A stretch of 64,000 nt of DNA from Burkholderiaceae bacterium 16 (GCA_000955785.1 JYOD01000111.1:43118-107117), one strand, 5' to 3'. Positions 18,201-26,272 are shown, counted from the stretch's first letter. Translations and numbers: made by a program. The notes: generated by a model not told the origin, from the letters alone.

Positions 18201-19334
18201 GAAGCGCTCGAGTGGGACTGTGGCACAATCTGGCGCGTCGATTCGGAAGCGGGCGTGCTGGCGCACGTGCAATCATGGCCCTCGTCCACCTTCGCGCGTT
18301 CCGGCTCCGGGTTAGTGTCGGGAACGATTGGCTTCGGCATGGGGCTCTCCGAGCGAGTATGGTCGAGCGGCGCACCCGTATGCATCCCCGAAATCGCTCT
18401 CAACAGAGAGTTCCCGCGGACAGATTCTGCCGCGAAGGAGGGGCTCCACGCGGCCTTCGCCTTCCCGATCACGCTCAAGAGCGGCGTAGTGGGCGTGATC
18501 GAATTTTTCAGCCGCGAGGTCCGCGACGCCGATCCCGAGCTCTTGCAGATGATGACGGCCGTCGGCTGCCAGGTCGGGCAATTCATCGAGCGCACGCGAG
18601 CGGAAGACGCGCTGCGACATGCGCGGGAAGAGCTTGCGCAGGCGTCACGGATGGCGACAGTGGCCGAGTTATCGGCATCCATCGCCCACGAAATCAATCA
18701 GCCGCTGCAGGCCGTTGTGGCCAACGGGCAAGCGTGCCGGCGCTGGCTCGCTGCCACGCCGCCCGACATCGACAAAGCCCGACTCAGCGTCGAAGCCGTC
18801 GTCCGTGATGGAATTGCCACGGCGGACGTGATAAGCCGCATTCGCGCGCTATTCAGGCGCACGGCTGCTGCAAAGGTCGTACTTGAGGTCAATACACTGA
18901 TACTTCAGGTCTGCACTCTGATGGCTGACGAAATCCACGGGAACGTGATCTCGCTCGAGACCCAGCTAGCCCAAGACGTGCCGATGATCAGAGCCGATGC
19001 GGTGCAGATTCAACAGGTGATCGTCAACCTTGTGCGCAACGCCATCGAGGCAGTGTCAGCAACGGTGGAACTACCGAAGTCGCTATTGATACGCTCTCGG
19101 CGCGACGGGGACAGCGTGGTGGTCGACGTTCAGGATGAAGGCATAGGGTCGGAGAATCTGGAGACGATATTTGAGCCATTTGTCACCACCAAGGAAGCGG
19201 GCATGGGCATGGGGCTGGCAGTCTGTCGGTCGATCGTCGAAGCACACGCCGGCCGTATTTGGGTCGTGCGCAATGAGGGCCGGGGCGTGACCTTCAGCTT
19301 CAGCCTTCCGACCGATCCTTCGGATGCAACATGA
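12225..19334 (+). CDS. Giant kinase/ATPase/GAF/PAS hybrid sensor histidine kinase
   Basis: About 2369 residues from ATG 12225 (a GTG at 12138 adds 29; ribosome sites are weak). Order: Ser/Thr-kinase C-lobe with catalytic loop HKDVKPAN near 65, GFG in place of DFG, and MAPEQTG; AAA-type ATPase with Walker A GYSGIGKS near 268 and Walker B LALFLDDLQWID near 395; a long helical repeat region; GAF near 1245-1400; PAS near 1412 and 1536; GAF near 1672; PAS near 1840; GAF near 1967; HisKA with H2155 in SIAHEINQPL; ATPase with NLVRNAIEAV and GMGMGLAVCRS. The kinase N-lobe with its glycine loop is absent or very reduced. Known relatives are large cytoplasmic sensors paired with FixJ-type regulators; none is adjacent downstream, where a convergent efflux operon begins. 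The signal is unknown. A 109-bp stray copy of its kinase segment lies at 5341-5449. Confidence 0.92.
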   Translation: MNSIELDAVHAPWLHERVRMALAPEDDGCKPLERLLDAPMDSGTFLRLAIGIASALGEVHQGGLVHKDVKPANILVNPDSGEVRLTGFGLASRLARERQRSEPPESIAGTLAYMAPEQTGRMNRSVDSRSDLYAFGVTLYRMLTGSLPFAAADPMEWVHCHIAREAVPPQERVDHLAPVLSAIVMKLLAKTAEERYQTAAGVEADLLRCLAQWESERRIGEFPLGERDMPDQLMIPEKLYGRSREVETLVAAFERIIENGAPELVLVSGYSGIGKSAIVNELHQAPLPSRGLFAAGKFDQYKRDIPYSTLAQAIRSLLRPLLGKSEAELEPWRDALREALGSNAGLVVDLVPEVALIIGASPPVPELPPQDAQRRVQLVLSRFIGVFARPEHPLALFLDDLQWIDAATLDLLEDLLTRSRPQNLMLIGAYRDNEVNAVHPLTRKLDAIKAAGGALAEIKLAPLAQEHLEQLIADALRCGPERATPLAQLVLDKTAGNPFFAIQFIASLAEEGMLTFDHDAARWSWDLARIHMKGYTDNVVELMVGKLNRLPIGTQQVLQTLACMGNDAELVLLETVCQRPRGGFQKRLREAIRAGLISCTEDSCSFVHDRVQEAAYSLIPEDARAQIHLRIGRLLATCLPPEKLPEMIFEIVNQLNRGAPLITSQDEREKLAELNLIAGKRAKASSAYASALTYLSAGAALIAEDSWEHRQALAFALELHRADCELWTGALPSAEERLAALATRAADTVQRAAVASRRVDLYTMLGASDRAVAVGLEYLRHVGIDWAAHPTQLEACREYDRIWMLVGRRAIEDLIDLPLMKDPESLATLDVLTTLGAPTLYTDENLYALTICRAVNLSLERGNSDAAPAHYVSVGLIAGNRFGHYDAGYRLGKMACDLTERRGLRRLEGKTYLVFALVVPWTRPLRESVDPARRAFQMANEQGDPTFAAYACRNISSNLLASGVPLDRVEREAEHGLEFARTVRFGFAADMISAPLALVRTLRGETAKFGSLEVGPTQRSFEARLTGHPALALPECFYWIRKLQAGFFAGDYASAVDAAGKAERCFSASASLSVMLLERAEYHLYAALSRAACCEPMGPDPYAKHRDALSAHHRQLRAWARNCPQNFEDRAALVAAEIARIEGRLPEAMDLYERAIRSARSNGFVQNEALSCELAARCYAARGLEEIAHLYLGNARRAYLRWGAHGKVRQLDQLYPGLRQDGQDDRTPGPAGTIDSPVDDLDLATVIKVSQAVSSEIVPEKLIETLLLTAIEHAGAERGLLILPHDSEFLIQAEAKTCGKAVTVSLRETPASADTLPESVVRYAARTQECVILDDTSVPSPHSTDQYIGAQGVRSVLCLPLMKQGALVALLYLENRLAPGVFTPGRISVLKVLASQAAISLENSSLYRELQKREAEIRRLVDANIVGILIWDREGRILEANDAFLRIVGYMRQDIVTSRLRWTDLTPPESLAHELEQVLPQFQLTGSVQPFEKEYLHKDGHRVPVLVGAAAFDDERRRGVAFVVDMTERKQAEQELRRSRHYLAEAQKVSHTGSWAWSPASNAILYWSEECYRILGYDPAQGIPSFESSLERIHPEDRPGFLEKLDRYVRDGVEFEVGYRLLLPDGKMRYVRILAHPVLAASGDLVEYIGTVIDVTEQKRAEEEREEHLWFLECMDRINRAMQRTNDVEGMTRGVLEEALAIFDCDRAWLVYPCDPDAPACRAVMEHTHPDYPGAFALDQELPVDARGAEFLRDMLHAPGAVVDPGIPPEIRDRFNILSMIAIAVRPKGDRPYLFGLHQCSHLRSWTTVERRLFEEIARRLEDALTSALAHRNLLASEDALRTSEERFRTLVDHATDAIFMYDQEGIVLDVNGQACESLGYTREELIGMHTCQFDRDITPEKVQWLKQRLQEVGSVTFNGRRRRKDGSLFPVEVRARAFNRGGRLFAIALASDITERRRREQRLLAEFGVTQTLSEAGSIEEAAPRILREMCEALEWDCGTIWRVDSEAGVLAHVQSWPSSTFARSGSGLVSGTIGFGMGLSERVWSSGAPVCIPEIALNREFPRTDSAAKEGLHAAFAFPITLKSGVVGVIEFFSREVRDADPELLQMMTAVGCQVGQFIERTRAEDALRHAREELAQASRMATVAELSASIAHEINQPLQAVVANGQACRRWLAATPPDIDKARLSVEAVVRDGIATADVISRIRALFRRTAAAKVVLEVNTLILQVCTLMADEIHGNVISLETQLAQDVPMIRADAVQIQQVIVNLVRNAIEAVSATVELPKSLLIRSRRDGDSVVVDVQDEGIGSENLETIFEPFVTTKEAGMGMGLAVCRSIVEAHAGRIWVVRNEGRGVTFSFSLPTDPSDAT

Positions 19335-19367
19335 AATCATTTGGACCGGCCTTCGACCCGTCCCACC

Positions 19368-20849
19368 TCAACGCATATCGCCTTCCGCCTGGTAGCCGCC
19401 GCCCAGTGTTCTTGTCAGCACTATGGATTGCTGGAGACTTTGGGATGTCAATTGAAGCATCGCCAACTGCTCCTGTATCTCTGTCTCGCGTGCCTGCTCC
19501 ACTTGCAGCCTGTTGGCGAGCCCCCGTGCGTATTGCGCTGATGAACTGTCCAGCGTGAACTGCACCGCCTGAAGTTTCCTCTGCTGCATGGCGGTGCGCT
19601 CACCCAGGTCCTTAAGTGCGCTTCCTGTTTGCGCCACATCGCGAACCGCATTCAATACGGCCTGGTTATATTGCAGAATGACGGCATTACTCGCCGCCCT
19701 CTCTCCCCTCAGATTGGCGTTGAGGCGACCGCTATCGAACACCGGGAGATACAGCCCGGGTGCGATGTTGATTTGCTGGCTTGCATGCAGAAAGAGTTGG
19801 GAAAGGTCCAGGGCATTGAATCCGAAGAAGGCTTTGATGTCAAAACTCGGATAAAACGCCGCTTTCGCCGCCTCTACCTGTTTCAAGGATGAGACGACGT
19901 ACCAATGCAGCGCCTGCAGGTCGGGGCGGCGTGCAAGGAGCTGAAAGCCGAGACTTGACGGTACCCCCGTTGCCACAACCGGGAGCGCCTTGGGCGCAAC
20001 GTCCACGGGTTCGCGCGAATCCGCGCCAATCAAGGCACGCATTGCCTCCTGTCCGTTTGTCACCTCATCAGATGCCTGCGAGATCTTCTGTTCGACAGTG
20101 AGTAGCTTAGCCTCCGCTTGTTTGGCGGTAGTCTCGGGTTCAAGCCCGCGGGCAATCTTCGAACGGTGGACATCGACCTCGATGGCGATGGCGTCGCGCT
20201 CCCGTTTCAGCAGATCGATGGCAGACAGCGCGGTCTGCACGGAATAGTAGAGTCTCGCGACACCCGTCGACAGTTCGAGCGCAACCTGTGCTGTCTCGGC
20301 TTTCTGTGCGTTCTCAACGCCAATGGCCGCGGCAATCTCCGCTCGATGCCGCCCCCAGATGTCCAGGTCCCACGCGCCCCCTAATCCGATGAGCCCCGTC
20401 GTATACCAGGGGCCGTTCGCTCCGATAGCCGGTTCAAATCCTGAATATGCGCTCAGGAAACCGTGGGATGAGACGCGCTCACGGTCGATAGACCCGATGG
20501 CGCTGACCTGCGGTCCGGATGCAGCTGCCACCAGTTCCGCCCGCGCTTGAGCCTGTGCCACACGCTGATGTGTTAAGGCCATCGTCGGTGAGGCCGATAG
20601 TGCGCGGTCGATGAAGGCAGTCAGTTGCTGGTCATCATATTGCAACCACCATTTCTCAGACGGCCAATCGCCTGCGGTCAAGTCCAGTTGTTGCGGGACC
20701 TCGACCTGCGCTGCATCCACCTGCTGAACCGGAGCGCTGTCGTGATGAATCAACGCGCAGCCGGCCAATGCCGTAACGCTTGCCATGGCAAGACAACGCA
20801 AATGACGAGAGAGACTACCCCGCGGGGCCGGCGACATGGAATCCATCAT
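19368..20849 (-). CDS. mdtP: Outer-membrane efflux lipoprotein, MdtP/NodT family
   Basis: From ATG 20849, overlapping the FUSC gene stop, the protein has about 493 residues. It begins with a signal peptide ending in the lipobox LAGC (SVTALAGCALIHH), so it is lipid-anchored. Two outer-membrane-efflux repeats follow: GLGGAWDLDIWGRHRAE in the first and the matching LYLPVFDSGRLNANLRGERA in the second. These build the TolC-like beta-barrel and alpha-tunnel. It is the last gene of a four-gene minus-strand operon whose order matches E. coli ytcA-mdtN-mdtO-mdtP. The symbol is by operon order and family, not by proven substrate. Confidence 0.88.
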   Translation of the reverse strand: MMDSMSPAPRGSLSRHLRCLAMASVTALAGCALIHHDSAPVQQVDAAQVEVPQQLDLTAGDWPSEKWWLQYDDQQLTAFIDRALSASPTMALTHQRVAQAQARAELVAAASGPQVSAIGSIDRERVSSHGFLSAYSGFEPAIGANGPWYTTGLIGLGGAWDLDIWGRHRAEIAAAIGVENAQKAETAQVALELSTGVARLYYSVQTALSAIDLLKRERDAIAIEVDVHRSKIARGLEPETTAKQAEAKLLTVEQKISQASDEVTNGQEAMRALIGADSREPVDVAPKALPVVATGVPSSLGFQLLARRPDLQALHWYVVSSLKQVEAAKAAFYPSFDIKAFFGFNALDLSQLFLHASQQINIAPGLYLPVFDSGRLNANLRGERAASNAVILQYNQAVLNAVRDVAQTGSALKDLGERTAMQQRKLQAVQFTLDSSSAQYARGLANRLQVEQARETEIQEQLAMLQLTSQSLQQSIVLTRTLGGGYQAEGDMR

Positions 20850-22951
20850 TGTGCACGCACGCTGGCTGGAAGACCCGGTGAGCGAGAGCCAGCCTCCCCA
20901 ATCCACTCCGGCAAGCCCGACACCGCTTGCAGTACGCGATTGACCTCGGCACTCAACTCCGCGACGTTGCCCTCAGCGCCCTCTTCCAGTCCGCTCGCGA
21001 CCAGGTATGCCTTGGGGGCCGTCAGCTTGGGGGGCCTTGCGCAGGGCGTCGGTTCCTTCAGCCCCGTTGCGTACGCCATGATTGCCGAGCCGGCGCTCGA
21101 CGCGAAGTCGCGTGCGGCATCGCTGAGAAGCGTAGGTATCCTGCCGCCGGCGACATCGAAGGCGCTCCGCAGGGCGTCCGCGGCAAGCAGCAGCTCTCGC
21201 GCGGCCACAAGCACAGAATTTGCGCGCAACGCGACGCGCTCTTCTTCGCCTTCACGCCAGGTTGGCTCAAGCGCGACCCTCAATAGCATACCCTCGCAGT
21301 CGTTGAGCGCAGCCCATGCCGCCATCCGCTGCTTCCCAATATCCGGGCTATCTTCGGCGACTGTCGGATGCCCGAGACTCTGCAGCAGCCTGGCCGTTGA
21401 AAGGAGACTGGCCGAGAGCCGGCGCCTGAGCAACGCCGCCTCACCTTCCGGCCAGAGGCTCATCTGCGAGAAGGTGGCGACTACTATGCCCAGGAAAATG
21501 CCAACCATGCGGTCCCGAATCTCTGTCAGCTCGAACGTGGGGGCGAATTGCTCCAGGAACGCCAGCGAGAATGTGAACAGGATCTGCGCGCCCGCGTAGC
21601 TGATGCGCTCCGAGCCAGCTGCCACCCATGCTCCGATAAACAATACCGGCAGAACGTTCACAATCAGCGCCGCAATGCCGTCAATTCTCGGGAGAATGAA
21701 TACTATCTCGAACAGCGCGAGCAGACTGCCGATAGCGGCTCCCCAAAATCGCAGCAATGACCGTCGGCTTGACGCTCCGAGGCTGGGCTGTGCCACAATC
21801 AGACACGTCAGCATCACGGTATGGGCACCTTGCCAGTCGGTGGAATTGTAGAAGAGATAGCACACCAGCACTGCCAGCAAGGTCTTGAGTGCAAACTCTG
21901 CGTATACCGGGTTATTGAAGGCGTCCGGCGCGAGTACAGGCTGTCTCGGCGGCTTGTGCATGGCGTCGTCCTGAGCCACCGTGAAGGCGTCGAGTTCCAG
22001 AAAAGCGCGATTCATCGCCACCAAGGCCCAGGGAAATCCAGCGGCAGATGTCGAGCCAACGGCGGGGTTCCTTCGCTCTTCTGCAATGGAAAAGGGTTCG
22101 TCTCTACCGATCGCGCCGGCCAATGCTCCGCACGCCTTGTGCAAGGACCTGACCCTATCCTCGAGCATCTCTGAGACGAACGAAGTCTGCCGCAAGTTTG
22201 ACGCGGCGACATAGAGGTTCGAAACCGTCGTGACAGTCGCAAGATCGCGGGCCTCGGCAATGTCATCGCGCCTTCCGCGCATTGCTGTAAATCTCAGCAG
22301 CTTCTGGAGAGCGGTCGTGGTGCCCTCTACGTCCTGCGCGCTAATGGATCTGGACGCAGATGCGCCGCCAAGCAATGCACCCAATCTCGCCTGCACTACC
22401 ATGAGCTTCGAAACCAACATCTGACGCAATTGCTGTCGAGGTTCAGCCGGCAAAAGTAATGTGTTGATGATGAGCGTGAGGGCTATCGGGTAGCACACCG
22501 ATACCCATACCCAAAGGATTGCCCGGATAAGCGCTTCCGCATTCGGCGCTACGTCGACAAACGACTGGACGTAGATGATTACGATGGCGCCAATGAAGAA
22601 GACAATGCCAAGCTGGAAGACCCGCATTCCATAGACACAGCAGAAGAATATCAAGCTAGCAAATACGATTCGTAGCAGCGGATAGTCGAAGGTGAAATTG
22701 AGCAGAAGAATTGAGCTGCTCAATGCAATCGTGGCTCCGGCAAGAAACAGGATTCCCGTTATCCTGGTGAGGACGACATTCGACTGTGTTGCAAAGAACG
22801 TCACGAGAATCGACAGTGCGAGAAACGGCACCTGCAGCGTCATGGAAATGACGATCACTATTGCAGCGCTGGCTACGCAGCGTAGCGTGACGTTCATCCG
22901 GCCGGGGAACGGGGTAAGCTCGTCACGCAGAAATTGCAGAAAGCGATTCAT
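20846..22951 (-). CDS. mdtO: FUSC-family efflux permease, MdtO/AaeB-like
   Basis: This 701-residue inner-membrane protein has the FUSC layout: a first cluster of transmembrane helices at residues 20-175, a cytoplasmic stretch of about 190 residues, a second helix cluster at about 370-520 (FALKTLLAVLVCYLFYNSTD), and a soluble C-terminal domain. FUSC proteins export aromatic acids, acriflavine-like drugs or puromycin analogues with a periplasmic adaptor. It lies 50 bases after the HlyD-type adaptor gene and overlaps the outer-membrane gene by 4 bases. Its substrate is not predictable from sequence. Confidence 0.9.
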   Translation of the reverse strand: MNRFLQFLRDELTPFPGRMNVTLRCVASAAIVIVISMTLQVPFLALSILVTFFATQSNVVLTRITGILFLAGATIALSSSILLLNFTFDYPLLRIVFASLIFFCCVYGMRVFQLGIVFFIGAIVIIYVQSFVDVAPNAEALIRAILWVWVSVCYPIALTLIINTLLLPAEPRQQLRQMLVSKLMVVQARLGALLGGASASRSISAQDVEGTTTALQKLLRFTAMRGRRDDIAEARDLATVTTVSNLYVAASNLRQTSFVSEMLEDRVRSLHKACGALAGAIGRDEPFSIAEERRNPAVGSTSAAGFPWALVAMNRAFLELDAFTVAQDDAMHKPPRQPVLAPDAFNNPVYAEFALKTLLAVLVCYLFYNSTDWQGAHTVMLTCLIVAQPSLGASSRRSLLRFWGAAIGSLLALFEIVFILPRIDGIAALIVNVLPVLFIGAWVAAGSERISYAGAQILFTFSLAFLEQFAPTFELTEIRDRMVGIFLGIVVATFSQMSLWPEGEAALLRRRLSASLLSTARLLQSLGHPTVAEDSPDIGKQRMAAWAALNDCEGMLLRVALEPTWREGEEERVALRANSVLVAARELLLAADALRSAFDVAGGRIPTLLSDAARDFASSAGSAIMAYATGLKEPTPCARPPKLTAPKAYLVASGLEEGAEGNVAELSAEVNRVLQAVSGLPEWIGEAGSRSPGLPASVRAQ

Positions 22952-23001
22952 GTCTCAGCACGCCTGTGTATTCGCACTCCGCTATTCACCGGTCACTCCG
23001 C

Positions 23002-24030
23002 TCAGTTGCGGTGGAATGTAGCCACCGCGGAAGTTCCAACTCGAAAGAGATCCGGATTCGGGTCTTTGATCCGGATCTTCACCGGGAACCGTTGTGACAC
23101 ATGCACCCAGTTCAGGCTGCGCTGGACTTTCGGCAACCCTTGCGCCAGGCTCCCGCCATCGTCGGGTGCCACGCCATATCCAACGGAGTCGACTTCTCCC
23201 TCGAAATGCACTGCAGTCTTGCTCATGAGGTAGACCGTGGCCCGAGTGCCGGGCCCGATATTTACCAGCTCTGTCTCGCGCAGATTCGCTATGACATACC
23301 ATCGTGTCGTGTCGATAAGCGTGAACACGGGCGAAGACGCCGACGCAAACTGACCGCGTGTGGTTCGAAGCGAGACCACGACACCGTCGAATGGTGCCCT
23401 CACCGTGGAGAATTCAAGGTTCAGCTCCGCGGACGCAATCTCCGCCTGCACGACCGAGCGCTGCGCCTGCAATGCGTCCACGCCGCTGACCGCAGCCGTC
23501 GCCTCGCGCGCCTTTAGTTCTGCCGACTCGAGTTCCGCTGCGGTGCTTCGCGCCGAGGTTCGCGCCTTGTCCAGCTCATCGGCCGAAACATATCCCTTCT
23601 CGACAAGCGGTTCCATCCGATGCAGTGTGTCTGCCGCTTGCTTCGCTGCAGAACGGGCCCGATCGACGCTGGCCCGAGCCGCGGACGCATTCAGTACCTG
23701 TGCGTTGACCGAACGCTGCGCCAGCATGATCTGCTGGTCCAACTGGACCAGGGAAGCGCGGGCCTTGTCCAGACTATCCTGAAAGGGACGCCGGTCCAGT
23801 TCGAACAGAAGGTCCCCTTTCTTCACACGCTGGTTGTCCCGAACGGCCAGGTTCATGATCCGACCCGACACCTCGGGAACCACATTGATCGTGTCGGCAT
23901 ACACGAATGCATCATCGGTCCGAGGCTCTGTATCCACGCGCCAGACAACGATGACCCCTAATCCGATAGCCGTCGCCAGAAGAAGGATGGTCAACAACTT
24001 CTTCCTTCGGCTGTGCGTGCTGTCTTCCAT
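23002..24030 (-). CDS. mdtN: HlyD-type periplasmic adaptor, MdtN/AaeA-like
   Basis: This 342-residue protein has one N-terminal membrane anchor (residues 10-30, LLTILLLATAIGLGVIVVW). Then come the biotinyl-lipoyl half-motif DDAFVYADTINVVPEVSG, a long coiled-coil hairpin (about residues 80-210), the second lipoyl half FSTVRAPFDGVVVSL, and a beta-barrel domain. This is the standard layout of an adaptor joining a FUSC permease to an outer-membrane channel. It sits 22 bases after the YtcA-like gene and 50 bases before the FUSC gene, on one transcript. Confidence 0.9.
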   Translation of the reverse strand: MEDSTHSRRKKLLTILLLATAIGLGVIVVWRVDTEPRTDDAFVYADTINVVPEVSGRIMNLAVRDNQRVKKGDLLFELDRRPFQDSLDKARASLVQLDQQIMLAQRSVNAQVLNASAARASVDRARSAAKQAADTLHRMEPLVEKGYVSADELDKARTSARSTAAELESAELKAREATAAVSGVDALQAQRSVVQAEIASAELNLEFSTVRAPFDGVVVSLRTTRGQFASASSPVFTLIDTTRWYVIANLRETELVNIGPGTRATVYLMSKTAVHFEGEVDSVGYGVAPDDGGSLAQGLPKVQRSLNWVHVSQRFPVKIRIKDPNPDLFRVGTSAVATFHRN

Positions 24031-24052
24031 GTGCTTCTGCTCTCGATAGACG

Positions 24053-24349
24053 TCAGAAAATCAACAGCCAACCCGCGAACGCCAGCAGCGCCAACAGAGC
24101 TGGGTAAGCAATGGCTGGGGGGGAGAGCCAGTCGTTGAGCCCGGTGCGCAGCAACAGCAGCCGAATCAGAACAGCGGCCACAACGGCACCGACGATGCAG
24201 AAGAGCCAGTCGGGGTAATACGCCCCAAGCACGCTGGTTGACGGGGACCGGCTGCATCCATGCAGCAGGCCAAGGGTCCACGCCACCCTCGCGAACTTCG
24301 GCCGGTGAGCGATGCGGCATCGGCGCCCTTCTTGCTCCCTGAAAGCCAT
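24053..24349 (-). CDS. ytcA: YtcA-like small membrane lipoprotein
   Basis: The product has about 98 residues. An N-terminal signal segment ends in the lipobox LLHGC, so Cys is the likely first mature residue. SPSTSVLGAYYPDWLFC and two hydrophobic helices follow (about 45-65 and 77-98, ending FAGWLLIF). This pattern and its position directly ahead of MdtN/MdtO/MdtP homologues match E. coli YtcA. It is presumably an accessory subunit of the efflux complex; its function is not established in any species I know. GTG 24352 precedes ATG 24349; neither has a strong ribosome site. Confidence 0.78.
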   Translation of the reverse strand: MAFREQEGRRCRIAHRPKFARVAWTLGLLHGCSRSPSTSVLGAYYPDWLFCIVGAVVAAVLIRLLLLRTGLNDWLSPPAIAYPALLALLAFAGWLLIF

Positions 24350-24700
24350 CACGACGTCACCATTATTTACAGATTGAATGACAAGGGTCCCCCAGCGGCT
24401 GATCAGAGGTCAACGCGACGGAGGCAAAAAAATTGCGATATGGAAGCGAGAATCCCACGACTATCATGCGACCGGACGTTCGCACCATACGCATCATCGT
24501 AATGGGACGTTACCTGTACCGGCTATTACATATTCATGTTGCCCGGCCGCGCGCGCAGCCTGTCGCCCGGCCCCAACCCGCCAGGCGTACCTTCTCGCAT
24601 TCCTGACTCACGCTCAGCCGATAGAGAGCTCTAATCAGCCATCGCTGGGGAACACCAAGGGCGCTTGAAGACCGCCCGTGAGAGCGCCTTCTTGCTTCCC
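24350..24700. other. Upstream region of ytcA operon with repeat copy
   Basis: No gene seen. It carries repeat copy 4 (24494-24540). The ytcA promoter should lie here but is not obvious by eye. Confidence 0.45.
24494..24540 (-). repeat. Dispersed 40-nt repeat, copy 4
   Basis: Minus strand reads AACATGAATATGTAATAGCC, then about 17 bases, then CATTACGATGATG. The ATGAATATGTAATAGC head is shared with copies at 26.3 and 28.5 kb. Confidence 0.55.
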
Positions 24701-25276
24701 TTAGAAGCGGTAGCGCAAGTAGGCGGTGTAGAAATTGCTGCCGGGATTGGGTTCCTTGATGCCTGCGTTCGAGATATGCTGGAAGCGGAAGCCAGCTTCA
24801 GCTGCTTGCCTCGCACCGAACGCGACGCCCATGCCAATCATGTCCGAAAACTGGAATGCGGAACTGAAGTTGTGCTGATCCGACGTGCTCGTATGGCTCA
24901 ATAGCCTGGGTCCGACAGAGGCCTCCAGGAACGGGACGGCCGACCCGCCACGCTTTTCGAGCCGGAAGATTGGCGAGAACCCGAATTCGGTCACACTTTG
25001 ACGGTTGGTTCCGCTTCTCGAATCCCATTGCGCAAGCTCCACCTCCCATTGCAGCCTGGCTCGCCAACCCTCCGGGTTGCCCCAGGCAAAGCCGGAGTTC
25101 CAGTTGATGCCGACTTCGTACTTGTCAATACCATGCGATGGATCTCGACCAAATGCCAGGTGGACCGCCGGATCGGCGCTGGCCGGTGCAGAAATCGCGA
25201 CGGAAAGCGAGATGGCTGCATACCATGCGCGAAGACGGGCACAAGCCAGGTACGTGTTTTGACGGCGCAAAATCAT
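24701..25276 (-). CDS. PagL-like lipid A 3-O-deacylase
   Basis: About 191 residues from ATG 25276, with an N-terminal signal peptide ending near ASA/DPA. The C-terminal segment carries the PagL catalytic signature: FRFQHISNAGIKEPNPG with the His-x-Ser pair and nearby Glu, and an aromatic-terminated final beta strand (YTAYLRYRF) typical of outer-membrane barrels. Alternating strands fill the middle. The enzyme should remove the 3-O acyl chain of lipid A in the outer membrane and so alter its inflammatory and permeability properties. It is a single gene on the minus strand. A TTG at 25282 would add two residues; there is no clear ribosome site. Confidence 0.83.
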   Translation of the reverse strand: MILRRQNTYLACARLRAWYAAISLSVAISAPASADPAVHLAFGRDPSHGIDKYEVGINWNSGFAWGNPEGWRARLQWEVELAQWDSRSGTNRQSVTEFGFSPIFRLEKRGGSAVPFLEASVGPRLLSHTSTSDQHNFSSAFQFSDMIGMGVAFGARQAAEAGFRFQHISNAGIKEPNPGSNFYTAYLRYRF

Positions 25277-25391
25277 GGGCAATATTCAATTTTTTGACTC
25301 AAGTTGCCCTGCTTTGCCGCGCGATGCTGGCGCTGACGAATGCGAGCGCTCCAATGGGTAGCAGGACACACCAGAAAGAGATATGCGTGTA

Positions 25392-25465
25392 GGCATCTGC
25401 GGCTGATGATCGATAAAGATCAACTGGCAGTTGCCCGGAGTGAGCAGCTCTAACTTCTCGTTCAT
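25392..25465 (-). pseudogene. Truncated start of isochorismatase-family (YcaC-like) hydrolase
   Basis: ATG 25465 has an AGGAG ribosome site seven bases upstream and encodes MNEKLELLTPGNCQLIFIDH followed by QPQM. This is the distinctive N-terminus of YcaC-like cysteine hydrolases including the catalytic Asp. Homology stops there. The downstream sequence in another frame reads YTHISFWCVLLPIGALAFV, like the tail of an unrelated membrane protein. A deletion seems to have joined two gene ends at about 25390. Confidence 0.65.
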
Positions 25466-25683
25466 GACGGAACTCCTGTAGTCGGTGTATGGGCGATGCC
25501 ATTGATAGGCAAGCTTGAGTCTGTCCAACACCGATTTCAGGCTTGTGACCAATCAACGAGACTCGATGACAATTGAAATATGACCTGCGTGCCGTGACCT
25601 GCCGAACAGCGGGGCGAGGACCCGCGGTGAATGAGCGCAAGGACCAGCAGACGCTGCCACCGACATTCCATCCACCGATGGGG

Positions 25684-26049
25684 TCACTGACATTGGTCAA
25701 TGAGCGCGATCAGCGCATCTCCATCGACTGGCTTGCGAAAGAAGCCTGCTGCACCGTGTTCCAGAAAGAACGACTCAGTGCGATCGCCGGGCTTCCCGGT
25801 GATGATGACTACCGGTAGTGCATCTGGCCGACTTCGGACACGATGGAGCACCTCCAGACCATCGATCGGCCTCATGCTGAGATCTGTAATGACACATAGG
25901 AAGTCGGACATCTCCGCAGCCAGAAACAGCTCCGCTGAAATGAAAAGCTGAGTTTCATAGCCACAGGATGCGAGAAGGTTCGCGAGCGAATTCAGTACCC
26001 TGCGGTCGTCGTCGACAACTGCGATGGCTTTCGCATTTCGGGACAGCAT
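25684..26049 (-). CDS. Receiver-only response regulator
   Basis: This 121-residue single receiver domain shows acidic residues in AVVDDDRR, phosphoacceptor D56 in CVITDLSMRPIDG, conserved Thr in IITGKPGDR and Lys in FRKPVDGDA. There is no output domain. A GGGAGG ribosome site lies about 11 bases upstream of the start, rather far. No kinase is adjacent. Its nearest relative in the window appears to be the receiver at 5755-6138, another stand-alone FixJ-type receiver. It may be a phosphorelay intermediate or sink for one of the window's PAS kinases; this is inference. Confidence 0.82.
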   Translation of the reverse strand: MLSRNAKAIAVVDDDRRVLNSLANLLASCGYETQLFISAELFLAAEMSDFLCVITDLSMRPIDGLEVLHRVRSRPDALPVVIITGKPGDRTESFFLEHGAAGFFRKPVDGDALIALIDQCQ

Positions 26050-26272
26050 CTAGGCAAAGCCTCCCTTCGGCCGCACGGTATAGGAGAAATATAGCCGCTT
26101 CCGGACACTTAGCGGCCACTTCGACCACATTGCACGATCAGCGCAGAGCAAGAGCTCGCCTCGACGCATATGACCGACTCTGCGGCAGCTACGATCTCTG
26201 GGCGGCACAGCGATGGTTCCTCACTCGAAGCGAAAGGACGGGCAACAATGCCCCACTGCTGAAGGGTAGACG

